This document shows, piece after piece, positions 16,703-24,896 of a DNA stretch of 64,000 bases. Position 1 is the stretch's first letter; each line of letters opens with the position of its first letter. Below the pieces are notes generated by a model that saw nothing but the letters and a program-made list of their open reading frames with translations, was not told the DNA's origin and made no database searches. Source of the stretch: Enterococcus crotali (GTDB taxonomy: Bacteria > Bacillota > Bacilli > Lactobacillales > Enterococcaceae); contig NZ_AYPQ01000009.1 of the NCBI RefSeq assembly GCF_000633635.1, forward strand, positions 89,413 to 153,412. The letters are read 5' to 3'. The position numbers were made by a program, and so were the translations under genes.

Positions 16703-17467
16703 TTGTATACAGACCAACGAAGAGAGAAGATTTTGTCCCTGTTACAGGAACAAGAGTCTGTATCTGTTAATGGGTTAACAGAAATTTTAGGTGTTTCTAG
16801 GGCGACGATCCGCTCTGATTTAAACTATTTAAGTAAGAATAATCTTTTGATCCGTACACACGGCGGAGCCATTCGTAGTAAAGAGGATGAAACCCTTAAA
16901 ATAGACAAAAATTATGATATTCGTAAACAAAAAAATATAGATAAGAAAACACAGATCGCTAAAAAAGCCTTAGCTTATATTCAACCTGGTGAATGTATTG
17001 TGTTAGATGCTAGTTCAACTTGTTATGAATTAGCTAAGTTGATCGATCAATCTGATCTAAAATTAACGATTTTGACCAATGGCATCCGTACTGCCTCACT
17101 GTTGAAGGAAAACTATAATTTAACGGTCATCTTGATCGGTGGCGTTGTTAAGGGCTCTTCCAATGCTGTTGAAGGGATTTTAGGGATTGAAATTTTGAAG
17201 AAGCTAAATATCGATACATTATTTACATCAGCTTATGCGATTTCTGCTTCTGAAGGGCTGTCAGACTTCAATTTATATGAGGTTGAGTTAAAAAAGAGAA
17301 TGGTAGAAATTGCACCGCATACGATCGCATTGATCGATAGTACCAAATTCGAAAAAAAATCGATTGCGACTTTTGCTAAATTGAACCAGTTAGAAGTGTT
17401 GATTACTGATGATCAATTGTTAGAAGAAGTTAAAACTCATTATGAAAATGAGGTTGAGATTATATAA
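16703..17467 (+). CDS. DeoR/GlpR family transcriptional regulator of the gol-like operon
   Basis: The 254-residue protein has the DeoR N-terminal helix-turn-helix (RREKILSLLQEQESVSV, then LGVSRATIRSDLNYL at about 25-40 and the family's THGGA at about 55) and a C-terminal sugar-phosphate-sensing domain with LDASSTCYELAKLI. It most likely represses the divergent operon and itself through the inverted CGTTTACTTTCG sites and is released by a phosphorylated intermediate. The start is a TTG 5 bases after GAGGAAGAAA; no ATG is better placed. Inducer identity is unknown. Confidence 0.9.
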   Translation: MYTDQRREKILSLLQEQESVSVNGLTEILGVSRATIRSDLNYLSKNNLLIRTHGGAIRSKEDETLKIDKNYDIRKQKNIDKKTQIAKKALAYIQPGECIVLDASSTCYELAKLIDQSDLKLTILTNGIRTASLLKENYNLTVILIGGVVKGSSNAVEGILGIEILKKLNIDTLFTSAYAISASEGLSDFNLYEVELKKRMVEIAPHTIALIDSTKFEKKSIATFAKLNQLEVLITDDQLLEEVKTHYENEVEII

Positions 17468-17475
17468 ATAGACAA

Positions 17476-17525
17476 AAAATAACGATCTTTTGGCTTTTTA
17501 TAGACAGAAGATCGCTATTTTTATT
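17476..17525 (+). terminator. Terminator of the DeoR regulator
   Basis: AAAATAACGATCTT pairs with AAGATCGCTATTTT, followed by TTATTTT, directly after the regulator's stop codon. Confidence 0.75.
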
Positions 17526-17607
17526 TTAAACCGGCTTATTTCAAAATAAGACAAGCGTTTACACAAATAGTCCAGTTCCTTCGGTAGAATAGTATCGTGA
17601 TATTGCT

Positions 17608-18150
17608 TTATGAAAAATCTCGTGCTGAATATGTCGTATAAACCATATCATTTTTCACGTAAACCTGATCTAATTTCAAATTCACTGGTCCATTAAATTC
17701 ATTAAACAAAGGAATCCCTTTTCCTAAAATCGTTGGTATCGTTGTTAGAATATACGTATCAATCAATTTTGCTTCCACTAAAGGTGCAATAATACTTGCC
17801 CCACCTACGACCCAAATTGCTTGTCCGTCTTGCTCCTTTAATTCTTGAATCAGTTCTACAGGCCCTTTGCGTGTAAAGAAAAGCTTGTCTGTATTCTCAT
17901 CTGGATGGCTTGTGATAATATATGATGCTTGTTCTTCATAAGGATATTGCTCTGGAGATAATTCATTGACTACTTGATCATACGTTGTTCGCCCCATCAC
18001 CACTGTATCGATTTTCCCCATCAATTCTTGGTAACTAGTATCCTCTTCTACTAATTCGATGCCGCCACCTAAAAAATCAATACTGCCGTCTGGTTCTGCA
18101 ATATAGCCATCGATACTTGCTGCAATGTATAAAATTACTTCTCTACTCAT
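17608..18150 (-). CDS. Dihydrofolate reductase-fold protein (RibD C-terminal family)
   Basis: The 180-residue protein has the features of the YyaP/YwjB-like branch: VILYIAASIDGYIAEPDGS at the N-terminus, VVMGRTTYDQV (about 50) and IWVVGGASII (about 113) for NADPH binding. It lacks the residues of true folate-pathway DHFR, and members of this branch are mostly uncharacterised NADPH-dependent reductases. It is a single gene with a strong AGGAGG site 5 bases before the ATG and a repeat element upstream. Confidence 0.88.
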   Translation of the reverse strand: MSREVILYIAASIDGYIAEPDGSIDFLGGGIELVEEDTSYQELMGKIDTVVMGRTTYDQVVNELSPEQYPYEEQASYIITSHPDENTDKLFFTRKGPVELIQELKEQDGQAIWVVGGASIIAPLVEAKLIDTYILTTIPTILGKGIPLFNEFNGPVNLKLDQVYVKNDMVYTTYSARDFS

Positions 18151-18167
18151 AAAAACCTCCTAAATTT

Positions 18168-18249
18168 AAAAGCATAATGGGCTCGTTTAACTTCGAATGA
18201 AAAGTTGAAATCGAAACGTAGCGTAGTGATCCACTCATATAGCTAGATT
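18168..18249 (+). repeat. Palindromic intergenic repeat, diverged copy
   Basis: The element begins AAAAGCATAATGGGCTCGTTTAA and ends near ATAGCTAGATTA, matching the outer ends of the full copies at 20791 and 20913, but its centre differs and is shorter. Confidence 0.55.
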
Positions 18250-18319
18250 ATATATCTCTTGCTGGAACTATTTATTGTACCTGTTTTATAACTTTCGTCA
18301 ACTAATTTGTCTAAAAAAA

Positions 18320-18361
18320 AGTATAGTTGAGGGAAAGGAAATTCCTTCGTTCAACTATACT
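18320..18361 (-). terminator. Terminator of the hemC-hemD end of the nitrite cluster
   Basis: AGTATAGTTGA and its complement form the stem, followed on the minus strand by eight T residues. It begins inside the last codons of hemD. Confidence 0.8.
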
Positions 18362-19035
18362 TCTTGTCTTAATATCGCTTTATAACCAGCTTTTAGGATA
18401 GTTTGTCTCGTTGTTTCACCTACACAGTATAGTGTCGGCATCTCTTTCACACCAGTTGCTCTAAAAACAGATAAAAATCGGTGCCATAAAGATGGACTTG
18501 CTAAATAGACTGCCGTTACTTTTTCATTGATTAAAAGTTTCATTAGTAATTCTTGGTTTTCTTTTGGAAAGTAATTATCGTAAAGAATCGGCGTAAATAA
18601 CTGATGGCCTTTAGCTATTAATTCTGATTCACCAAGGTCATCAGCTAAATTGCTTTTTGGGTAAAAAATCGATGTTGCTTTTAAATTACAGTCTGACCAT
18701 GCTTCAAATAAATGTTTTTTCGTTGGAATTGGTGCTTGAAAGGTGACTAACACATTATTCGCTAAAAGAACCTGTGCAGTCTTCTCACCAATAACCGCGA
18801 ACTTTTTCATTGAAACTGCTCTTTTTTTTACTTGCTGAAAAAAGAATTCAGCTGCATGTTGACTGGTTAGAAAGATCCACTCACTTTGTTGTACCATTGA
18901 TTCAAATGATTGCTCTATTGCTCGTTTTCTTAGCCCAAGTAAAGGAATTTCGACGATTTCAAATCCCTTTTTTTGAAAATAGGAACAATCTTCCCAATTA
19001 TCTTCTGGCAAACGCGTTAGAAGGATTTTTTTCAT
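18355..19035 (-). CDS. hemD: Uroporphyrinogen-III synthase
   Basis: The 226-residue protein has the two-lobed HemD pattern: ILLTRLPEDN at the N-terminus, IFLTSQHAAEFFF (about 53-65), AVIGEKTAQVL (about 82) and YLASPSLWHRFLSVF with CVGETTRQTILKAG near the C-terminus. It closes hydroxymethylbilane to uroporphyrinogen III with D-ring inversion. The gene overlaps hemC by 4 bases (ATGA). In this cluster the product is needed for siroheme of nitrite reductase. Earlier haem genes (hemA, hemL, hemB) are not in the window. Confidence 0.88.
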   Translation of the reverse strand: MKKILLTRLPEDNWEDCSYFQKKGFEIVEIPLLGLRKRAIEQSFESMVQQSEWIFLTSQHAAEFFFQQVKKRAVSMKKFAVIGEKTAQVLLANNVLVTFQAPIPTKKHLFEAWSDCNLKATSIFYPKSNLADDLGESELIAKGHQLFTPILYDNYFPKENQELLMKLLINEKVTAVYLASPSLWHRFLSVFRATGVKEMPTLYCVGETTRQTILKAGYKAILRQEV

Positions 19036-19940
19036 ACTATTTCCTGATTCATTTCATTTAATAAGTCAGTTGCTATTTTCGCTCCAACACCTGCTAAATC
19101 GTCGACATAAACACTTTTAGTAAATGATTGATGTAATTCTTTATCTCCTAAAAACCCTGAAAAACGGTAGCCTTTTTGTTGCTGAACAGCATATGCTCCA
19201 ATCGGGATATCACAATTCCCATTCAGCATTGCTAAAAATGAACGTTCTTCCATCACTAATTTTCTCGTCAACGAATCATCGATCGGTTTTAAAAAATCGT
19301 TCATCGCTTGATCCTGACTGCGACATTCTACAGCCAAAGCACCTTGCCCTACAGCTGGAATGCATTGTTCGCACGTTAAAATATTATAAGGATGAGTTGG
19401 TTCAGCAAACCACTCCAATCGCTTTAAACCAGCCGTAGCCAAAACGATTCCATCTAGCCCTTGTTCTTCCATTCGTTTCAAACGAGTTCCTACATTGCCA
19501 CGAATCGATTCAACCTGAAAATCTTCACGCAAGTTTCTCATTTGAAACTCACGACGTAAGCTACTAGTTCCAATTTTAGCGCCTTTTGGTAAATCTTCTA
19601 AAGTAGAGACTTCTCTAAAAATCAAACAATCCGCAGGATCACTTCTCTCAGGTATTGCAGCTAATATCAAACCATCTGCAACTTTCGCTGGCATATCTTT
19701 TAAGCTATGAACAGCAAAATCGATCGAGCCTTGCAATAAAGCCTGTTCCACTTCATTGATAAATAATCCTTTACCACCGATTTTAGACAAACTTACCGAA
19801 AGCATTTGATCTCCTTTGGTGGTCATTGGCACGATCTCAAATGGAAAATCACCATGAATTTCTTTTAATAACTCTACTACGATCATTGTTTGCTTCATCG
19901 CTAAAGGACTATTTCTGGTGCCGACACGAACGGTTTTCAT
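19032..19940 (-). CDS. hemC: Hydroxymethylbilane synthase (porphobilinogen deaminase)
   Basis: The 302-residue protein is of normal length. RVGTRNSPLAMKQ at the start, FAVHSLKDMPA (about 75), the Arg-rich GTSSLRRE and SIRGNVGTRL (about 128-150) and the cofactor-binding Cys in LNGNCDIPIGAYA (about 237) are all present. It polymerises four porphobilinogens to hydroxymethylbilane using a covalently attached dipyrromethane. It is translationally coupled to hemD and 47 bases from the nitrite transporter gene, which ties tetrapyrrole supply to nitrite reduction. Confidence 0.94.
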   Translation of the reverse strand: MKTVRVGTRNSPLAMKQTMIVVELLKEIHGDFPFEIVPMTTKGDQMLSVSLSKIGGKGLFINEVEQALLQGSIDFAVHSLKDMPAKVADGLILAAIPERSDPADCLIFREVSTLEDLPKGAKIGTSSLRREFQMRNLREDFQVESIRGNVGTRLKRMEEQGLDGIVLATAGLKRLEWFAEPTHPYNILTCEQCIPAVGQGALAVECRSQDQAMNDFLKPIDDSLTRKLVMEERSFLAMLNGNCDIPIGAYAVQQQKGYRFSGFLGDKELHQSFTKSVYVDDLAGVGAKIATDLLNEMNQEIV

Positions 19941-19987
19941 TAAACTTACTTCCTTTTTCTTTACTTATCTTTTAATCATACTAGATT

Positions 19988-20773
19988 TTACCTTTTTGAC
20001 AACTGTCCTGTACCAACTTTATACGCTAAAAAGTAAAGTCCTGCTACAAAAAAGCCGCCCCCAATAATATTGCCTAAATACACACTAATCATATTCAGCC
20101 CAAATGCAGACCAAGTATTACCGCCTAAAAGAATTCCCATCGGAATCAAAAACATATTTGCCACAACGTGTTGGAACCCACAAATCACAAACCCCATGAT
20201 CGGTAAGAAAATCCCAACGATTTTGCCAATAAAGTCTTTTGCCGCAAAGTTTAAATAGACCGCTGTACTTACCAAAAAATTACAGGCGATCCCTGAAAGA
20301 AACCCTTGTAAAAAAGTATCTTTGGTTCTGCCCAGCGAAACTTGAATCGCCCGCTCTGCAAAATCTCCTTGCAATGCGCCACTCAGATAACCAAAGAAAT
20401 AAGCGACAAACAGTGAGCCGATCAAATTAAAAAGCGTCACGATCACAATATTTCTCACCCATTCTTTGCCACTGATTTTTCTAGCAAACAACGCCATTGA
20501 AACGACCATCATATTCCCTGTCACCAGTTCTCCTCCGGCTAATAACAAACAAATCAACCCAAATGGGAAAACAGCCGCACCGATCACATTAACCAAAGAA
20601 CCCCATTCCTTAGGCATAGTCCCCATCGCTCGAATCATCGCAATCCCTGCAACAGCGATAAATACACCCGCTAAAAAACCTAATACTGCTAAAGTTAAAA
20701 AACTAGCACGCGTCTTTTGAACGCCTTTTTCAATTGTAACATCAACTATTTCTGGTGGTTGAAGTGAACCCAT
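19988..20773 (-). CDS. nirC: Formate/nitrite transporter family channel (NirC-like)
   Basis: The 261-residue protein has six membrane segments and the FNT landmarks: FLAGVFIAVAG (about 35), GGELVTGNM (about 81), CNFLVSTAVYLNFAAK (about 167) and GFQHVVANMF (about 200) with the conserved pore His. FNT channels carry small monovalent anions such as nitrite or formate. Placement between the nitrite-reductase and hem genes makes nitrite the expected substrate. Two tandem palindromic repeats lie between it and the methyltransferase gene, so it may have its own promoter or attenuation. Confidence 0.9.
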   Translation of the reverse strand: MGSLQPPEIVDVTIEKGVQKTRASFLTLAVLGFLAGVFIAVAGIAMIRAMGTMPKEWGSLVNVIGAAVFPFGLICLLLAGGELVTGNMMVVSMALFARKISGKEWVRNIVIVTLFNLIGSLFVAYFFGYLSGALQGDFAERAIQVSLGRTKDTFLQGFLSGIACNFLVSTAVYLNFAAKDFIGKIVGIFLPIMGFVICGFQHVVANMFLIPMGILLGGNTWSAFGLNMISVYLGNIIGGGFFVAGLYFLAYKVGTGQLSKR

Positions 20774-20790
20774 ATTTTTCCTCCTAATCT

Positions 20791-20912
20791 AAAAGCGTAG
20801 CGGGCTCGTTTAGCTCTGACAGAAAAATAGGAAATTATGACTGAGGCGCTTTTTGTCTCATTCATAATTTATCTTTTTTCCGAAGAGCTAGCCCGCAAAG
20901 CTAGATACATTT
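20791..20912 (+). repeat. Palindromic intergenic repeat, full copy 1
   Basis: The element is about 122 bases long. The 5' arm GCGGGC...TAGCTCT pairs with AGAGCTA-GCCCGC at the 3' end, and an inner AAATTATGA pairs with TCATAATTT around the centre GGCGCTTTTTGTC. It is immediately followed by a second copy. Confidence 0.75.
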
Positions 20913-21034
20913 AAAAGCTGAATGGGCTCGTTTAGCCCTGACAGAAAAATAGGAAATTACGACTGAGGCGCTTTTTGTCTCATTCATAATTTATCTTTTT
21001 TCCGAAGAGCTAGCCCATAAAGCTAGATACATTT
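20913..21034 (+). repeat. Palindromic intergenic repeat, full copy 2
   Basis: A tandem copy of the preceding element, almost identical except in the arms: TGGGCT pairs with AGCCCA where copy 1 has CGGGCT with AGCCCG, a compensatory difference. Confidence 0.75.
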
Positions 21035-21068
21035 AAAAGCTGAATGGGCTCGTTTAGCCCATAAAGCC
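21035..21068 (+). repeat. Palindromic intergenic repeat, truncated copy 3
   Basis: Only the outer ends remain (AAAAGCTGAATGGGCTCG joined to CATAAAGCC), as if the central ~90 bases were deleted. It abuts the methyltransferase stop codon. Confidence 0.6.
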
Positions 21069-21070
21069 AA

Positions 21071-22050
21071 CTAAACAAATTGCTTATTCAAAACATCCCA
21101 TTGTTTGTTATACATCGTTGTCAATTCTGGATTCAAATACACTACCTCGTCAAAATGATGATCACTTAAATAGTGCTGATGCACCGCATCAAACCGTTGA
21201 TCTCGGTGCTCACCAACTTGAATCGCATAAACATCGGCACCTTGTTGCGTATACGTAAGAAGCATTTCAAAATCGATTTTTCTGTATCGATCACTAGAAT
21301 TTTTTGTCCAAACAACGGCAATTGCTCAAACCAATCTGCCCCCTTTCGACAAGAAACAACATCTCCTAAAATAATCAGCGCAGGGTTATGAACTTGATGT
21401 TCCGCAATTGCTTCAACCATTGTTTGAATTGTAGCTGTAACCGTACGCTGGCGACCTAAGCTGCCCCATTCAACGATTGCTACTGGTAATTTTGGTGAAA
21501 CTTTTTGCTCTAAAAGCTTCTTTTGCGTACTTTCTACTCGTTCTACCCCCATATATAAACACATCGTCCCGTTTTCTGTCAGCCCTTTAAAATCAATGGT
21601 TTCTCCTGCTTGACGATGGGCAGTCGCCAAAGTTACTTTACTACTATGTTCGCGATGAGTTAGAGGTATGCCACTGTAACTACTAGCAGCAGAAGCGGCG
21701 GTCACTCCAGGAACAAGCTCGTAGCTGATTCCTTCACTTTGAAGTGTGGTAATCTCTTCCCCAACACGACCAAAAATACCTGGGTCACCACCTTTTAATC
21801 TAACGATAATTTGATCTTGACGCCCTTCTTCTAACAGCAATTGATTAATATTTTTTTGCTTCAACACATGATTCTTAGGATATTTGCCACTGTAAATAAA
21901 ACGCGCTGAAGCTTTCGCTAGATATAGGAACACTGGGTGGACCAATCGATCGTAAATAATCACATCTGCTGATTCCAGCACTCTTTTTCCCTTTAAGGTC
22001 AATAATTCTGGATCTCCAGAACCTGCTCCGACAAAATAAACTTTTCCCAT
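21071..22050 (-). pseudogene. cobA: Uroporphyrinogen-III C-methyltransferase (SUMT), frameshifted near the 3' end as given
   Basis: The first ~255 residues form an intact SUMT: VYFVGAGSGDPELLT at the start, VRLKGGDPGIFGR (about 83), VPGVTAASA (about 113) and the C-terminal NPALIILGDVV. It adds two methyl groups from S-adenosylmethionine to uroporphyrinogen III, giving precorrin-2 for siroheme. At a run of five A (plus-strand T at 21277-21281) the frame shifts; one extra base joins it to MLLTYTQQGADVYAIQVG and ~65 further residues that end at 21071. That tail resembles the start of the HemD domain found in SUMT-HemD fusions, truncated. The catalytic domain lies before the break. The ATG overlaps the nirD stop (TGATG). 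Confidence 0.8.
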
Positions 22051-22358
22051 CACTCCACCATGACATAAACGAGGTCTTCTTCGACAATTGTTTCATACGC
22101 ACGAACGCAACCTTCGTCTGGTTCTTGAACTTGTCCATCATTCAGATTGATTTTATAATCATGCAACGGGCAAAAAACATACTCACCAGAAACCGTTCCT
22201 TCAGCTAACGGGCCTTGTTTATGTGGGCAAACATTTTCAATCGCTTTGACACGATCATCACTTAAACGAAAAACAGCGATTTTCTGCTCTCCAATGATCA
22301 CTTCTTTACCCATTCTAAGTGCTAATTCATCTAATCGCCCGACAAAAATTTTTTCCAT
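22050..22358 (-). CDS. nirD: Nitrite reductase (NADH) small subunit NirD
   Basis: The 102-residue Rieske-like protein has VCPHKQGPLAEG (about 43-54) and FCPLHDYKI (about 62-70), so the C-x-H and C-x-x-H ligands of a [2Fe-2S] cluster are present, as in the Gram-positive NirD branch. It is the partner of NirB in cytoplasmic NADH-dependent nitrite reduction. It lies two bases after nirB and overlaps the methyltransferase start. Confidence 0.93.
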   Translation of the reverse strand: MEKIFVGRLDELALRMGKEVIIGEQKIAVFRLSDDRVKAIENVCPHKQGPLAEGTVSGEYVFCPLHDYKINLNDGQVQEPDEGCVRAYETIVEEDLVYVMVE

Positions 22359-22360
22359 TT

Positions 22361-24763
22361 TTATACTCTCCCCACTGTGTATAACTCTTGACGTGTTTTC
22401 TGATCTTCAACCACTTCATCCCAAGGATTTCCACGACGTCCTGCAACAGCATCATCTAATGCTGCTAATAATTCTTGACGTTTTTCAGGATCTAATAACA
22501 CTTCTTTGACGACTTCAAAGCCCATACGTTCGATCCATGGAGCAGTCCGTTCAGCATAAATTCCTGTTTCACGGTAATATTGCAGCATTGCCCCACAAAT
22601 ATCGATGACTTCTTGTTCGGTTTCAACAGTTGTTAGTAGCACCGCTTCTTTGACTTCGGTTCCGCCATTTCCACCAACATAAATTTGGAAGCCGTTTTCC
22701 ACACCGATGATCCCAAAATCTTTTACACCACTTTCCACACAACTTCTTGGACAAGCAGATACACCCATTTTAAATTTATGTGGCGTATCAATAAACTCAT
22801 AGCGTTGTTCTAGTTTGATCCCCAATCCCATTGAATCTTGCGTACCAAACCGACAGAAATTCGCGCCCACACAAGTTTTTACTGAACGAACAGCTTTCGC
22901 ATAAGCACCAGCTGCTTTCATATCCAGTTCTTCCCAAACTTTTGGTAAGTCTTCTTTTTTCACTCCATATAAACCAATTCGTTGACTACCTGTTACTTTA
23001 ACCATCGGTACATCATATTTTTCTGCAACTTTAGCAATCAGTAGTAACTGCTGTGGATTCGTTTTACCGCCACGCATTCTTGGAATCACTGAAAACGTCC
23101 CATCATTTTGAATATTGGCATAGAGGCGTTCGTTGACATAGCGAGATTCTTTTTCATCCTCGTGTTCTTTAGGCCACGCCACATTTAAATAAAAATTGAT
23201 TGCAGGACGGCACTTCGGACAACCTTCTGGATTTGTAAAAGTCAATTCCCGGTAAACTTCATCAGAAGAGGTCATTTTCTTTGCATAGATTTGGGTAACG
23301 ATTTGATCTCGCGTTAAATCCGTACAACCACAAATCCCAGTTGGTGCAGAAACAATTTCACCACCTAAAGCATAGGCTAAAACATCGCCGATCACAGATT
23401 TACATTTTCCACAAGATCCGCCTGCTTTCGTGTGTTTGGTCACATCCGCTACAGAGGTCAGGTCTTTTTCATTGATCGCAGTCATGATCGTTCCTTTATC
23501 GATTCCGTTACAGCCACAGATCACTTCATCATCCGGCCATTCACTCACATCCGCACTCGCTTCTTCACCAACCATATGGAGTAAAGATACTGGCGTATAT
23601 TCTTCAATACTCTCGTTTTTCTTCAAAATATTGTAATAGCGATTCCCTTCGCTGGTATCCCCATAAAGAACTACACCGATAACTTGACTGTCTCTTACAA
23701 AAATCTTTTTATACGTATAATTGATCCCGTCAAATGCTTCGATACTATTGATTCCTTCAGTTTCTTTGATATTTCCAGCAGAATATAAATCACAACCAGA
23801 TACTTTCAACGAAGTAAATGTCGTGCTACCTTGATATGGTTTCGCTTCTTTACCAGTTAATACATCTGCCAAAACCTTTCCTTGTTCAAATAAGGGTGCA
23901 ACTAAACCATAAACATTGCCGTTATGTTCCGCACATTCCCCTACTGCAAAAACATCTGGAACAGTTGTTTTCATAAAGTCATCGACAACGATTCCACGAT
24001 TCACCTCTATCGCTGCTGTTCTTGCTAGTGTTGTTTCTGAACGAATTCCGATCGACATTACAACCATATCCGTTTCGATCGTAGTTCCGTCACTAAAGGC
24101 TAACCCTGTAACACGGGTATCTCCGAGAATCTTCTGAGTCGCTTTTTCCATTAGAAATTTTAAGCCTTGTTTTTCTAAATCTGCTTGTAGCATTTTACCT
24201 GCTTTTTCATCTAATTGGGTTTCCATCAGCCATTTTTCTAAATGGATCACAGTTACGTCCATCCCTTGATCCAGTAATCCTTTTGCCGCTTCTAAGCCAA
24301 GTAACCCGCCGCCAATCACTACTGCTTTTTGGTATTTTTGAGCAGCTTCAAGCATATTTTCCGTATCATCGATTGTTCTAAACCCAACAACTCCAGGTAA
24401 TTGCGCTCCTTCAACAGGTAAAATAAAGGCTCTAGAACCTGTAGCTAAAATGCATTTATCGTAAGTTATTTCTTTGCCTGATCGGGTGATGATTTTTTTA
24501 TTGTTAGTGTCCATTTGAACTGCTGGATCATGATTGATCAATTCAATTTGATTTTCTTCATACCATTCCAATGGATTCGTGATGATTTCTGAAACAGTCA
24601 TTTTCTTTTGTAAGACATTGCTCAGCATGATCCGGTTATAGTTCGGGTATTTTTCTTCTCCTATAATCGTGATTTGATAACGATCAGAATCACGGTCTAA
24701 GATTTCTTCAATAGTGCGAACACCAGCCATTCCATTTCCAATTAAGACAAGCTTTTCTTTCAT
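22361..24763 (-). CDS. nirB: Nitrite reductase (NADH) large subunit NirB
   Basis: This 800-residue protein has an N-terminal FAD/NAD domain (LVLIGNGMAG at 4; VVIGGGLLGLEAAKGL at about 150), a BFD-type [2Fe-2S] domain with CGCNGIDKGTI (about 417) and GGSCGKCKSVIG (about 450), a sulfite/nitrite-reductase half domain, and the siroheme-[4Fe-4S] ligands in CVGANFC and SACPRSC (about 635-680). It reduces nitrite to ammonium with NADH in the cytoplasm. The start at 24763 is chosen because AAGGAGAG lies 11 bases ahead; an in-frame start at 24799 has none. A candidate NreC site lies about 90 bases upstream. Confidence 0.95.
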   Translation of the reverse strand: MKEKLVLIGNGMAGVRTIEEILDRDSDRYQITIIGEEKYPNYNRIMLSNVLQKKMTVSEIITNPLEWYEENQIELINHDPAVQMDTNNKKIITRSGKEITYDKCILATGSRAFILPVEGAQLPGVVGFRTIDDTENMLEAAQKYQKAVVIGGGLLGLEAAKGLLDQGMDVTVIHLEKWLMETQLDEKAGKMLQADLEKQGLKFLMEKATQKILGDTRVTGLAFSDGTTIETDMVVMSIGIRSETTLARTAAIEVNRGIVVDDFMKTTVPDVFAVGECAEHNGNVYGLVAPLFEQGKVLADVLTGKEAKPYQGSTTFTSLKVSGCDLYSAGNIKETEGINSIEAFDGINYTYKKIFVRDSQVIGVVLYGDTSEGNRYYNILKKNESIEEYTPVSLLHMVGEEASADVSEWPDDEVICGCNGIDKGTIMTAINEKDLTSVADVTKHTKAGGSCGKCKSVIGDVLAYALGGEIVSAPTGICGCTDLTRDQIVTQIYAKKMTSSDEVYRELTFTNPEGCPKCRPAINFYLNVAWPKEHEDEKESRYVNERLYANIQNDGTFSVIPRMRGGKTNPQQLLLIAKVAEKYDVPMVKVTGSQRIGLYGVKKEDLPKVWEELDMKAAGAYAKAVRSVKTCVGANFCRFGTQDSMGLGIKLEQRYEFIDTPHKFKMGVSACPRSCVESGVKDFGIIGVENGFQIYVGGNGGTEVKEAVLLTTVETEQEVIDICGAMLQYYRETGIYAERTAPWIERMGFEVVKEVLLDPEKRQELLAALDDAVAGRRGNPWDEVVEDQKTRQELYTVGRV

Positions 24764-24839
24764 TTTATGTATACTCTCCTTTTGTGATGTTATGAGCAAT
24801 CTTTTCGATGCTTTGTCTTTTTTAGAATAGCAAGAATGA

Positions 24840-24881
24840 AAGACGGTGGCTATTAGGGAATTACCTAATAGTCACCGTCTT
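24840..24881. terminator. Hairpin between the 278-residue membrane-protein gene and nirB
   Basis: A stem (AAGACGGTGGCTATTAGG with CCTAATAGTCACCGTCTT, one mismatch) with a short AT loop begins 16 bases after the upstream gene. The U-tract is weak on the minus strand. It encloses the candidate NreC palindrome. Confidence 0.6.
24854..24867. promoter_or_regulatory. Candidate NreC-binding palindrome upstream of nirB
   Basis: TAGGGAATTACCTA is one base from the palindrome TAGGG-N4-CCCTA that I recall for staphylococcal NreC. It lies 91 bases upstream of nirB, whose regulator genes nreABC are in the same cluster. Confidence 0.45.
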
Positions 24882-24896
24882 CTCAAAATATTCTAT

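Noticed and set aside
21071..21265. A separate 64-residue protein gene
   Set aside because: It is the continuation of the SUMT gene after a one-base frame break, not an independent gene; it has no ribosome binding site.
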